From: JBAZMA01 sp041649995
Lineage (GTDB): Bacteria; Omnitrophota; Gorgyraeia; Velamenicoccales; Velamenicoccaceae
Reading direction: 5' to 3'
DNA: 64,000 nucleotides
Assembly: GCA_041649995.1 (NCBI GenBank)
Contig: JBAZMA010000003.1
Coordinates: forward strand, 62,001-126,000
The notes under the pieces are model-generated. The model saw only the letters and a program-made list of their open reading frames with translations, was not told the DNA's origin and made no database searches. Shown here piece by piece: positions 17,001-24,577 of this stretch; positions within the stretch are counted from its first letter, which is position 1, and every line of letters starts with the position of its first letter. The translations under genes were made by a program, and so were the position numbers.

Positions 17001-17009
17001 ATTATACCA
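17001..17009 (-). promoter_or_regulatory. Extended -10 promoter of the AsmA-like gene
   Basis: On the minus strand the bases read TGGTATAAT, a perfect TGn extended -10 box. Only 8 nt separate it from the ATG at 16992. Transcription would start at or within a base or two of the start codon. No convincing -35 was found, as expected for an extended -10. Confidence 0.7.
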
Positions 17010-17046
17010 TAACCTTGAGGAATGCCGCTATCGTCCTTGAAATAGT

Positions 17047-17075
17047 TTGAAAAGGGCCCTTTGCGATGTTAGAAT
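17047..17075 (+). promoter_or_regulatory. Promoter of the tRNA-Pro/tRNA-Arg unit
   Basis: TTGAAA, 17 nt, TAGAAT, with a TGt extension directly before the -10 box. The predicted start near 17082 lies about 40 nt upstream of tRNA-Pro. Position and quality fit a stable-RNA promoter. Confidence 0.75.
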
Positions 17076-17123
17076 AAAGCGCAAAATATTGAAACAGAAG
17101 GTCTTTTGAGCGGTATTGAATTT

Positions 17124-17198
17124 CGGGGCGTGGCTCAGCTCGGCTAGAGCGCTTGCTTTGGGAGCAAGATGTCGCAGGTTCAAATCCTGCCGCCCCGA
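17124..17198 (+). tRNA. tRNA-Pro (anticodon TGG)
   Basis: Acceptor arms CGGGGCG/CGCCCCG. The anticodon stem CTTGC/GCAAG encloses the loop TTTGGGA, giving TGG. T arm is GCAGG-TTCAAAT-CCTGC. Discriminator base A at 17198, followed by CA, so a full CCA is not encoded. Confidence 0.97.
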
Positions 17199-17236
17199 CA
17201 ATTTTTTCCGATAAGGAAAAAATTGGAGGCACTAAA

Positions 17237-17525
17237 GCGAGCGTTAAACGGCCCGACAAGGGCCGTAGCGAGCGTAGTGACGACAATGCAACAGACCGAG
17301 ACAGTGCCGACTACAGCGAGCGTTAAACGGCCCGACAAGGGCCGTAGCGAGCGTAGTGACGACCTAATGTAATGCGGCAGAGCAAAAAATGGTCGAGTGC
17401 TGACGAGGTCGTCTGCGACCGGGTGCGCAGCCTCCCGAAAGGGATAAGGTGAGCAGACCGAGGCAGTGCCGACCACAGCGAGCGTTAAACGGCCCGACAA
17501 GGGCGTAGCGAGCGTAGTGAAGACC
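17237..17525 (+). repeat. Three copies of a 47-48 bp palindromic repeat between tRNAs
   Basis: Copies at 17237-17284, 17316-17363 and 17478-17525 begin GCGAGCGTTAAACGGCCC. They contain the hairpin ACGGCCC-gacaa-GGGCCGT; copy 3 lost one C. Copies 2 and 3 share a further 23-bp upstream part, making 71-bp units (17293-17363, 17455-17525). No gene is seen in this 349-base gap between tRNA-Pro and tRNA-Arg. Confidence 0.9.
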
Positions 17526-17547
17526 TTGATTTGAAAGAAGATGGAAT

Positions 17548-17621
17548 GTCCCTGTAGCTCAGTTGGATAGAGCATTTGCCTTCTAAGCAAAGGGTCGCGT
17601 GTTCGAATCACGCCAGGGACA
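17548..17621 (+). tRNA. tRNA-Arg (anticodon TCT)
   Basis: Acceptor arms GTCCCTG/CAGGGAC. The anticodon stem TTTGC/GCAAA with loop CTTCTAA gives TCT. T arm is GCGTG-TTCGAAT-CACGC. Discriminator A; CCA not encoded. Confidence 0.97.
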
Positions 17622-17677
17622 CTTGATTTTAACCGGGGCTGCCGGATTCATTCCGAAAGCCCCATATTTTTGCGAGC

Positions 17678-17722
17678 ATGCCATGATTCGTTTCAAGACG
17701 GATCATGGCATTTTTATTTTTT
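17678..17722 (+). terminator. Rho-independent terminator of the tRNA unit
   Basis: ATGCCATGATTCG pairs with CGGATCATGGCAT (13 bp, one G-T pair) around an 8-nt loop. It is followed directly by a T-rich run (17711-17722). A very strong signal about 57 nt after tRNA-Arg. Confidence 0.92.
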
Positions 17723-17828
17723 TAAGCTCTATGGGGAAACCGGTCAGAATAAAGAAGATTCAACCCATTGGAAAAGATGGCGAACAAAATACAATGGCTG
17801 TTAGCAGAAGGTCAACAAAGAGGCAGGG

Positions 17829-18500
17829 ATGGCCAGCAATCCTGAAGAAATCAAAAACGATATTCTTGATCAGTTATCCTGGGATACCAGAGTTGAGGCA
17901 TCTGAAATCAAGGTGGATCTCTCGTCGGGCAGGATCATTCTCTGGGGCACGGTGCCCAGCTATGTTTCCCGCTGGTTCGCCGAACAGGACGCCAGGAGTG
18001 TGGCAGCCGGAAAGCTGGAGGTCCGCAATCAGCTGGTTGTCAGACTGCCGGAAGAAACAAAGCCTTTGTCCGATGATGACATTACCACAGCCGTCAAAAA
18101 CGTCCTCATGTGGAACCCTGTGATCGAATCCGCCAATATTGAGGTCGTTGTCGTCAGGGGCCTGGTAACTCTGGAAGGCACGGTGGATGCCTATTGGAAA
18201 AAAATGCGCGTGGAAAATCTTGTTTCCGGCATCCGCGGCGTTCTGGATATCATCAACAGGATTTCCGTGGTCCCCACGCGCAATTTTCTGGATGAGACCA
18301 TTGCCAGGGACATTGTCCGGGCTGTTTCGCGCACGCTCGCCGTGGACATGAGCCATATCGACATCAGGGTGGAGAATGGTCTGGTTACCCTGACCGGGAA
18401 AGCGCCGAATCGCTTGGCGTCTTATGTGGTGGAGAGCACGGCCCAGCATTCTCCCGGCGTCATGGACGTCAAGAATAACATCGTGGTCGATAAGCCTTGA
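17829..18500 (+). CDS. Protein with three BON domains
   Basis: 223 aa made of three consecutive BON domains (about 1-75, 80-148 and 152-222). Each has the pattern V..G.v.L.G.v....k...e...... G. BON domains bind phospholipid surfaces or small ligands and are common in osmotic-stress proteins. There is no signal peptide, so unlike OsmY it should be cytosolic. It is followed after 6 nt by the HPF-cold-shock gene, and that by the release-factor-like gene. This suggests a stress or dormancy operon. Confidence 0.85.
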   Translation: MASNPEEIKNDILDQLSWDTRVEASEIKVDLSSGRIILWGTVPSYVSRWFAEQDARSVAAGKLEVRNQLVVRLPEETKPLSDDDITTAVKNVLMWNPVIESANIEVVVVRGLVTLEGTVDAYWKKMRVENLVSGIRGVLDIINRISVVPTRNFLDETIARDIVRAVSRTLAVDMSHIDIRVENGLVTLTGKAPNRLASYVVESTAQHSPGVMDVKNNIVVDKP

Positions 18501-18506
18501 GGCCTT

Positions 18507-19076
18507 ATGCAGAACCTTCCTGAAATCACTTTTCGCGGGGTAGAACATACGCAGGAGCTGGAAGACGAGATCCAGCGTAATCTGGAAAAGCTCGAGCGGG
18601 TTTGCGACCATATCATTTCCTGCCATCTGGTCATTGAAAAGAGGCAGAGGATTGAGGCCAGGGGCAATCCTTACAGGGTGCGGCTGGCGGTCAGCGTGCC
18701 GCCCGGCCATCAGATCGTGGTCATCAGAGGGCAAAAACAGCCTTCCGAAAGCCATCAGCCCCTTCCCGTCATTGTGCACCATGTTTTTGAATCCGTTGTG
18801 AAACGCCTGCGCAAACTCAGTGAATTGCAGAACAGGGAAGTCAAGAGGCATCCTGAGCAGGAGGTCAATGGCGTCGTGGAAAAGATTTACCGCAAAGACG
18901 GGTATGGTTTTATCAGGACTGACGACGATTCCCAGGTTTATTTTCACCGTAACGCCGTCCTTCATAATAAATTTGACAGGCTCAATCGGGGCGACGGGGT
19001 CCATTTTCTGGCTGAAGAGGGGGATCAGGGTCCTCAGGCCACAACCGTCAGGATCATAGAAAAGACAGAGCTATGA
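18507..19076 (+). CDS. Ribosome hibernation factor-like domain fused to cold-shock domain
   Basis: 189 aa. Residues 1-100 have the HPF/RaiA (sigma-54 modulation protein) layout that binds the 30S subunit. Residues about 118-185 form a cold-shock domain with the RNA-binding motifs GYGFI and VYFHRNAV. HPF normally occludes the decoding centre in idle ribosomes; the added domain could bind mRNA or rRNA. This fusion is known in several phyla. The stop overlaps the next ATG (ATGA). Confidence 0.88.
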   Translation: MQNLPEITFRGVEHTQELEDEIQRNLEKLERVCDHIISCHLVIEKRQRIEARGNPYRVRLAVSVPPGHQIVVIRGQKQPSESHQPLPVIVHHVFESVVKRLRKLSELQNREVKRHPEQEVNGVVEKIYRKDGYGFIRTDDDSQVYFHRNAVLHNKFDRLNRGDGVHFLAEEGDQGPQATTVRIIEKTEL

Positions 19077-20257
19077 TTTTAAAAACCCGATTCCTCAAAC
19101 GGCCCTCGAACTTCGCGAAAACAGACATGTTTATTGAACCGAAAGCTATCCAGGACCTGGCGACCCATTGGAACGCGGAAGGCGCTTTGAGCATCTATCT
19201 CTCAACGTCTCCGGGCGAGCTTTACCGAGATTTTTCCCTCAAGCTCAACAGCACCATTGATTCGGCCAGGCGGCAGCTCAAAGAGCTGGGCAGCCGGGCG
19301 CTGATGAAGAGCGCCGAGCGTCTCGACAGGCTGGATGAGCTTCTCATGCAGCATTTTCCTTCCCAGAAGCGCGGCACATTCTGTATTTTCCTGTCCCCGG
19401 ACCTTTACCGTCATTTTGAAATCCCCGTTCGCCTGAAAGAAAGGGTGGTCGTGGAAAGCTCCTTCTATACGAATCCTTTGATCAGCCTACTTGAAGAGTT
19501 TCCCTATTATGGAATTCTTGTGTTCGACCGTCAGAGGGTCAGGCTGTTTCATTACTACATGGGCACTATCCGGGAGAATTCCTATATATTTCACGATTAC
19601 GTCCTGCCCCATTTTAACCCCACCGCCGGCTCCTGGCACGGCCTGGCCGAGAAAAGGCTGGCTAACAAGATCGAAGACACCTCCCAGCGCCATTTCAAAG
19701 AAGTCTCCTCCATAGTTTTTAAATATTTCAAGTTCCAGGAATTCGACAAGCTCCTGATCGCCTCCCGGGAGGAGGAGATCGATACCATCAAAAAGCATCT
19801 CCATTCTTATCTTTTGCAGAATCTTGAGGGCGAGTTTGTGGCCGATGTGAAGCTGAGCCTGGAAGAGATCAAGCGCAGGGCCGAGAAGGTTATGGCCGCC
19901 GTCCGCGAAAAACGGGAAAGAGAGAAGGTGGAGCAGATCTTGAATGAAAGCCGCCGGGGCAAGGCTGTCCTGGGCGCTGAAGATGTCAGTTATCAATTGA
20001 CCCAGGGCAAGGTCAGGGAGCTGGTCCTCAACGGCGATTTCCATTCGGAAGGATTTGTTTGCCCCCAACAGCATTATTTTACCGCGCGTTCGGAACAAAA
20101 AACCTGCCTGTTGTGTCATAAGCCTTTGGGACGGGAAAACTATCTGGAAGACGAGATCACGGAAGAGGCGTTTACGCAGGGGTCGCGGATTTTTCACATC
20201 CTCAATAACAAGGACAGACTGTTGCCTCAGGGGATCGGCGCTTTTCTAAGATATTAA
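19073..20257 (+). CDS. eRF1/baeRF-like protein with C-terminal zinc ribbon
   Basis: 394 aa. The central YGILVFDRQRVRLFHY strand pattern and the following helical GSWHGLAEKR segment resemble the bacterial archaeo-eukaryotic release-factor-like (baeRF, VLRF1) group. No GGQ is visible. Residues about 275-300 form a charged helix. The C-terminus has C-x4-H and CxxCH elements (near 325-350) that could bind zinc. The family is thought to act on ribosomes. The operon with an HPF fusion supports a role in ribosome rescue or hibernation; this is inference. An internal ATG at 19127 is an alternative start. Confidence 0.65.
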   Translation: MILKTRFLKRPSNFAKTDMFIEPKAIQDLATHWNAEGALSIYLSTSPGELYRDFSLKLNSTIDSARRQLKELGSRALMKSAERLDRLDELLMQHFPSQKRGTFCIFLSPDLYRHFEIPVRLKERVVVESSFYTNPLISLLEEFPYYGILVFDRQRVRLFHYYMGTIRENSYIFHDYVLPHFNPTAGSWHGLAEKRLANKIEDTSQRHFKEVSSIVFKYFKFQEFDKLLIASREEEIDTIKKHLHSYLLQNLEGEFVADVKLSLEEIKRRAEKVMAAVREKREREKVEQILNESRRGKAVLGAEDVSYQLTQGKVRELVLNGDFHSEGFVCPQQHYFTARSEQKTCLLCHKPLGRENYLEDEITEEAFTQGSRIFHILNNKDRLLPQGIGAFLRY

Positions 20258-20283
20258 CCTCACTTTTATGAAAGGGAATGTTG

Positions 20284-21261
20284 ATGAGGATCGGTTATCA
20301 TGCTTCTCATGAACAATTTCCGCCCTCCGAACTTCTCCGGTTTGTTCGCCTAGCGCAGAATAATGGGTTTGAAGCTGTTTTGAGCTCGGATCATTTTTAT
20401 CCCTGGAGCCGCCAACAGGGGGAGAGCGGTTTCGCGTGGTCGTGGCTTGGGGCAGCCATGCAATCCACCGATATTCCTTTTGGCGTGGTGAGCGCGCCCG
20501 GCCAGAGGTATCATCCGGCGATTATCGCGCAAGCCTCGGCGACCCTCGCGGAAATGTTTCCGGGCAGGTTTTGGCTCGGCGTGGGAAGCGGCCAGGTGCT
20601 TAACGAGGGGATCACAGGGGAAGGGTGGCCGTGCAAATCTTTGAGGAACCAGCGATGGCAGCGATGCGGCGAGATCATCAAGAAGCTATGGGAGGGGGAA
20701 ACAATCACCCATGATGGCAATCCTTCTGTCGAAGAGGCCCGGCTTTATACAAGGCCGAACCGTAAGCCTTTGTTGTTTGCCGCGGCTATTTCTTCCCACT
20801 CGGCGCGTCTGGCCGGGCCCTGGGCCGACGGTTTGATCACGGTGTCAAGCCCTGTGGAAACCCTGGCTGAAGTCATCAAGGCCTTTCGTCAGGCAGGCGG
20901 CCAAGGGAAGCCGGTCTATCTTAAGATTCAGCTTTCTTACGCCCGCAAAGAGGAGGAGGCCTTAGACGGCGCCTGGGAACAGTGGCGGACGAATATTTTT
21001 GGAAGTGAAATTTTAACGGATTTGCGCCTGCCGGAATATTTCGAGACGGCAAGCCAGGTTGTCAGCAAGGAACAGATGCGCGAAACTGTTCTGGTGAGCG
21101 CCGATCTTGCCAGGCACGCGCGATGGTTGAAAGGATATGCCCGGCTGGGTTTTGATCACATCTTTCTTCATAACGTCAACAAAAACCAGAGGGTGTTTAT
21201 AGAGGATTTTGGGCAAAAGGTATTGCCTGAGCTTAAGATAAGAGAAAAAGAACATCAGTAA
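20284..21261 (+). CDS. LLM-class flavin-dependent oxidoreductase
   Basis: 325 aa, TIM-barrel luciferase-like monooxygenase. Typical parts are the N-terminal GYHASHEQFPPSELL, SSDHFYPW, GVVSAPGQRYHPA and the MFPGRFWLGVGSGQVLNE motif. The FMN or F420 cofactor and the substrate cannot be told. ATG 20284 is chosen because AAGGG ends 7 nt upstream; ATG 20278 would sit on the ribosome site. A strong terminator follows 27 nt after the stop. Confidence 0.88.
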   Translation: MRIGYHASHEQFPPSELLRFVRLAQNNGFEAVLSSDHFYPWSRQQGESGFAWSWLGAAMQSTDIPFGVVSAPGQRYHPAIIAQASATLAEMFPGRFWLGVGSGQVLNEGITGEGWPCKSLRNQRWQRCGEIIKKLWEGETITHDGNPSVEEARLYTRPNRKPLLFAAAISSHSARLAGPWADGLITVSSPVETLAEVIKAFRQAGGQGKPVYLKIQLSYARKEEEALDGAWEQWRTNIFGSEILTDLRLPEYFETASQVVSKEQMRETVLVSADLARHARWLKGYARLGFDHIFLHNVNKNQRVFIEDFGQKVLPELKIREKEHQ

Positions 21262-21288
21262 GGCCGGAAGCGGGGTTTTCGTAAAAAG

Positions 21289-21320
21289 CGGAGCTTAACA
21301 ATTAAGCTCCGTTTTTGTTT
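21289..21320 (+). terminator. Rho-independent terminator
   Basis: CGGAGCTTAA and TTAAGCTCCG form a perfect 10-bp stem with a 3-nt loop, followed by TTTTTGTTT. It ends the BON / HPF / baeRF / LLM run. Confidence 0.93.
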
Positions 21321-21363
21321 ATAGCCTTAAAATCGGGCCATTTGGATAAGAGAAAGCTAAAGC

Positions 21364-21391
21364 TTGATTAGAGAGGCATTTGTCATATAAT
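21364..21391 (+). promoter_or_regulatory. Sigma70-type promoter of the small AsmA-like gene
   Basis: TTGATT, 16 nt, TATAAT. Predicted start is about 30 nt before ATG 21428. No Shine-Dalgarno sequence is obvious in the leader. Confidence 0.72.
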
Positions 21392-21427
21392 AAGGTTCTG
21401 GCAATCGCGCGTTTTTGCCTGTGAATT

Positions 21428-22504
21428 ATGAAAAAATTCTTAAAAATCCTGCTGATTATTGTGTTGGTGCTTGCCCTGGCGGGGCTGGCAGCTTCGGTTT
21501 ATTTTATGGCCAATGCCAGGCGGATTATCATGGCCAGGATGGAAACAAGCCTTGGCGTGCCTGTGGAAATATCGGCATTCAAGGTCTTCTGGCCGTTGTC
21601 CGTTCAGATTCAAGGATTGGTCGTAGGCAAAAACATTAAGGTTGAAACTATCCGGATCAAGCCCGGCCTGGAAGGCCTGATGAGCGGCGGGCTTGTTTTT
21701 CATGAAATTTTTGTGGAAAAGCCTTATGTTAAGGTTATCCGCAAGTCCGACAATACCATGGATGTGGGTTTGCCCGCGCGGGAGGAAGATGCCAGAATGA
21801 GTTTTGCCATGCGGCAGCTTGTGGTCCAGGGCGGGCGCGTTGAATTCAGGGATGAGAGCCTCGCTGAGCCGTTTGTCATCATGGCCGATGACATCAGGCT
21901 TGACGCGAGGCAGGCTTCATTAGTCAAGCTGACCCTGATCGATTTTGACGCCTCTGCCACTCTTGCGACAGCCCAAGGCGAAAAGGCGGCCCTGGTGACA
22001 GCCCGGGGATGGATTGACTGGCTGCCCAAAGATATGGAAGCCGTCCTGGAGGTTTCAGACGGGAATCTTGTTCCTTTCAGCCCTTATTACAAAAAGTATG
22101 TGAAAAAAGACCTTCAGGCAGGCGGCGTCCGACTTAAGGCGGACTTGAAGGCCAGGGCTAATGACCTTAATGTGAACTGCCATGTCGAGTTGGCTGATAT
22201 CTCTTTTAGAATAGAAGGACAACAAGGGCAGGAAGGCGGCGGAAAAGCCGATATTAATGATTTGACGTCTTTGGCGCTTAATTCTATACTTTCTTCTGAA
22301 GGCGGGGCGACTTTTGATTTTTCGTTCCGCACGAAACTGGACAAGCCGAAATTTGAGAACATGAATATCCGCGGGTCGTTCCTGCAGAATCGCATCCGCG
22401 CGGTCATTTCGCAGCCTCCTGACAAAACCGTCGAACAGTATAAGCAGATTGGCGAGCAGTTCGAGGCGATCGGCAAAGAACTCAAGAATATTTTTAAGAA
22501 ATGA
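21428..22504 (+). CDS. AsmA/DUF748-like envelope protein
   Basis: 358 aa. One N-terminal membrane helix (about 5-28) precedes a beta-rich periplasmic domain. The start (RRIIMARMETSLGVPVEISAFKV...) is that of DUF748/AsmA-like proteins, with one short coiled stretch at the C-terminus. Family members take part in lipid transport or outer-membrane assembly. Smaller than the 907-aa relative at 14269-16992. Single gene with its own promoter; tRNA-His follows. Confidence 0.75.
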   Translation: MKKFLKILLIIVLVLALAGLAASVYFMANARRIIMARMETSLGVPVEISAFKVFWPLSVQIQGLVVGKNIKVETIRIKPGLEGLMSGGLVFHEIFVEKPYVKVIRKSDNTMDVGLPAREEDARMSFAMRQLVVQGGRVEFRDESLAEPFVIMADDIRLDARQASLVKLTLIDFDASATLATAQGEKAALVTARGWIDWLPKDMEAVLEVSDGNLVPFSPYYKKYVKKDLQAGGVRLKADLKARANDLNVNCHVELADISFRIEGQQGQEGGGKADINDLTSLALNSILSSEGGATFDFSFRTKLDKPKFENMNIRGSFLQNRIRAVISQPPDKTVEQYKQIGEQFEAIGKELKNIFKK

Positions 22505-22546
22505 TAGAAGCAAGATGGTAAGGCCCTTCGGATTACATCCTCAGGG

Positions 22547-22593
22547 CCACCATAATGCAAAGAAAAAGTACCTTTATTAGAGCATTATGGTGG
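22547..22593 (+). repeat. 12-bp inverted repeat reaching into the tRNA-His 5' end
   Basis: CCACCATAATGC (22547-22558) and GCATTATGGTGG (22582-22593) are perfect inverted copies separated by 23 nt. The second arm contains the G-1 and first bases of tRNA-His, so a leader hairpin would compete with the acceptor stem. Confidence 0.8.
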
Positions 22594-22663
22594 GTATAGC
22601 TCAGCTTGGTAGAGCGCTTGACTGTGGCTCAAGTTGTCGCGGGTTCGAATCCCGTTACCCACC
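22590..22663 (+). tRNA. tRNA-His (anticodon GTG)
   Basis: Acceptor arms GTGGGTA/TACCCAC. The anticodon stem CTTGA/TCAAG with loop CTGTGGC gives GTG. T arm is CGGG-TTCGAAT-CCCG. The extra G-1 at 22589 opposite discriminator C 22663 is the tRNA-His hallmark. CCA not encoded. Its 3' end is duplicated at 22824-22841. Confidence 0.97.
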
Positions 22664-22841
22664 CTTAAATATTGTGAGTTAAGTTTTGATGCCGCGAGTG
22701 ACGTCTGTTGCGCTCGTGGTGGGATTCGAAGGGAAATTTTCGCCGACCGAATAGGGAAGGGAAGCCTCCGGCGTCAGAAAATTTCCCCAGCCCGGAGTGA
22801 GGTCCTCTGGACCGAACGTAGGGGAATCCCGTTACCCACCC
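22647..22841 (+). repeat. Direct repeat of the tRNA-His 3' end (att-like)
   Basis: GAATCCCGTTACCCACCC occurs at 22647-22664 inside the tRNA and again at 22824-22841, 177 bp apart. Such duplications mark integrase target sites. The bases between contain a long inverted repeat, GGGAAATTTTC (22731-22741) against GAAAATTTCCC (22777-22787), but no gene. A third copy at the far end of the island was not found. Confidence 0.8.
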
Positions 22842-22880
22842 CAGTAATATCCTTCTCCTTTAGCAAATGGAGAGGTTGAA

Positions 22881-22914
22881 GACCATGATTGAACCTATCA
22901 ATCATGGTCTTTTT
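22881..22914 (+). terminator. Rho-independent terminator downstream of tRNA-His
   Basis: GACCATGATTG and CAATCATGGTC form an 11-bp perfect stem around a 7-nt loop, followed by TTTTT. It would end the tRNA-His transcript after the duplicated att-like segment. Confidence 0.9.
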
Positions 22915-23124
22915 GTCGCAGTAAGGCGGCACACTGGCCCTTCCAATTGGGCCAGGTGTATGTCTTGAGGTAGTCCACAAGGAACAGACCTCCGGATTTT
23001 TGATAGAGGATGGTCTAGGCGATCAGTATTTTTCACCCCTGCTAAGAATTTTTCGTCGCAACTGCTGTTTACAAAGTCTCTCTAAATCAGTCGATTTTAT
23101 CTCGGAATTAGGCCAAAACCTCTC

Positions 23125-23192
23125 CTAGTTTATGGTCGCTAGTTTATGCCATATAATGCGCTATTATTGCCATAATTATGGCCATAAACTAG
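23125..23192 (+). promoter_or_regulatory. Operator-like cluster around a -10 box
   Basis: CTAGTTTATG occurs at 23125 and 23139 in direct orientation. Its inverted copy CCATAAACTAG lies at 23182-23192. A TATAAT box (23152-23157) and the 12-nt palindrome CCATAATTATGG (23170-23181) lie between. Three half-sites around a promoter suggest repressor binding in front of the island genes. The stretch 22915-23124 shows only weak hairpins. Confidence 0.5.
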
Positions 23193-23286
23193 AAACAGTA
23201 AGCTGGATTGGAGTTGGGGTATTTCTGGTTGACAAAAAATCATGAGAGAGTTATACAGAGAAAGACGTGGGAAATCTTAATTAAAC

Positions 23287-24081
23287 ATGAATCAAGAAAA
23301 AAGAGAAAGATTCTATCTTGGCAAGTTTTTGGATGCCCTAGCGTTTTCTCATCAGAAGATTGATAGGGGTGCTGACCCGCCAGATTTTGTTATTCACTCC
23401 AGCGATGCAAAAATCGCAATAGAAATCACCGAATTTTACTCTGATGCAAAGGGGGCTAGCGGAGATCCAAGACAGTTGGTGGAGAGGGAATGGGATAAGC
23501 TACGAGACGTTATAGCCAAAGCAAGAGAGCAACATTCTGAGTTGAATGAAATCAACTGTCACATTTTGTTGATGGAATTAGGGTTGCCATCTAGGCGAGA
23601 GTATCAAGAATTTGCAGACGAAGTGGTTAAGTTCGTTATCAAAAATTTAGCTATCCTTACCGATAAGTCACAGGATTTTAAGATTCCTTTAGACGATTTT
23701 CCTCTTCTTAAGAAGTATGTGGCAAAAATCCGTTTGAATAAGGTTGGATGTTATATAACATGGGATTGGAATCATTCCGGAGGATTCGTTGGTTTTTCGG
23801 AAGATGAACTCGTACGCGTAATCTCCAGGAAAGCGAGCCAAGACAATTCAGAAAATTCCTGTGGTGAAACTTGGCTGCTTATTGTCGCCGATGGAGGCGA
23901 AGGAATTTCTCAGTCTATGGGAGTACCTCATCTCCATGAGCTTAATAGCTTTGGAACAGTAAACAGAATGCTAGAGGCCAGCTCTTTTGACAGGGTTTAT
24001 ATATTTCAATATTTACTTGATAGAATATTTGAGTGGAGATGCGGCAGAGGCTGGTTTTTGGTAAGAGACAGGGGGCGATAA
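23287..24081 (+). CDS. Putative PD-(D/E)XK nuclease-like island protein
   Basis: 264 aa, AT-rich compared with flanking core genes. The segment PPDFVIHSSDAKIAIEITEF (about residues 32-51) has the PD...ExT form found in some restriction-like nucleases; the rest is not recognised. No signal peptide or membrane segment. It is the first gene after tRNA-His and its operator-like cluster. No strong Shine-Dalgarno sequence precedes ATG 23287. A DNA-cleaving or DNA-binding role is inferred only from this motif and from the defence-like neighbours. Confidence 0.55.
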   Translation: MNQEKRERFYLGKFLDALAFSHQKIDRGADPPDFVIHSSDAKIAIEITEFYSDAKGASGDPRQLVEREWDKLRDVIAKAREQHSELNEINCHILLMELGLPSRREYQEFADEVVKFVIKNLAILTDKSQDFKIPLDDFPLLKKYVAKIRLNKVGCYITWDWNHSGGFVGFSEDELVRVISRKASQDNSENSCGETWLLIVADGGEGISQSMGVPHLHELNSFGTVNRMLEASSFDRVYIFQYLLDRIFEWRCGRGWFLVRDRGR

Positions 24082-24084
24082 TTA

Positions 24085-24269
24085 TTGGCTCTTGAGTAGT
24101 TCTTGTCACATTCGAGCTGTTTAGGCCAGCTTAGCTCAAAGGCAACATCGCGCAGTTTGTATTCGGGGATCAAGGAGATGATTTCTTTTTTCGAGCTGAT
24201 GTCTCTTCCTGAATTTTTGGTGTAAGGAGCAATAGATTCATTATTTGATTCAGTCTTTGGTGATTCAGA
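24085..24269 (-). pseudogene. Degraded coding fragment, minus strand
   Basis: The minus-strand frame from 24269 reads a protein-like stretch (for example KEIISLIPEYKLRDVAFEL, then a Trp/Cys-containing tail). It has no start codon and an in-frame TAA just upstream at 24270-24272. It runs into the end of the neighbouring gene. It looks like the remnant of a displaced gene; the family is not recognised. Confidence 0.3.
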
Positions 24270-24393
24270 TTAAGCGCCATCCTGTTATTTGTTTAACACT
24301 CCGAGATATATCAAGGGAAATAAAGAGAGGCATTTTGTCTGGTCAAGGTCAACATTTGTGGATATAATGTGACAAAATGTAATGGGAGGGGTA

Positions 24394-24459
24394 ATGGCGG
24401 GGAAGGCGGAATTTTATACAGCAGAAGAAGTTGCGGAAGTTTTAAGGTGCTATTCATAG
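24394..24459 (+). pseudogene. Truncated excisionase-like HTH gene
   Basis: After an excellent ribosome site (GGGAGGGG, 24384-24391) and a TATAAT box (24363-24368), a 21-codon frame reads MAGKAEFYTAEEVAEVLRCYS and then stops. The FYTAEEVAEVLR part is the first helix of MerR-like/excisionase DNA-binding domains, but the recognition helix and wing are missing. The 3' part appears deleted. An intact gene of the same kind lies at 63023-63199. Confidence 0.5.
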
Positions 24460-24466
24460 ATATTTA

Positions 24467-24497
24467 TGCCGGGAGAAAACGTCCCGGCATTTAAATT
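24467..24497 (+). terminator. Possible terminator after the truncated HTH gene
   Basis: TGCCGGGA-gaaaacg-TCCCGGCA forms an 8-bp perfect stem followed by TTTAAATTT. The T-run is interrupted, so termination may be partial. Confidence 0.5.
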
Positions 24498-24577
24498 TGG
24501 CGGGCAGTGACGACAACTTAGGAAAGACGAAATCGATTTATGGTCTAAGACTTAGTAAGATATCTAAAGGAGAAAAT

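Noticed and set aside
17237..17525. Possible CRISPR array
   Set aside because: Only three units with unequal spacing, near-identical extended flanks rather than unique spacers, and no cas genes.
17599..18123. 174-codon frame starting inside tRNA-Arg
   Set aside because: It begins in the tRNA, crosses a strong terminator and runs out of frame through the BON-domain gene.
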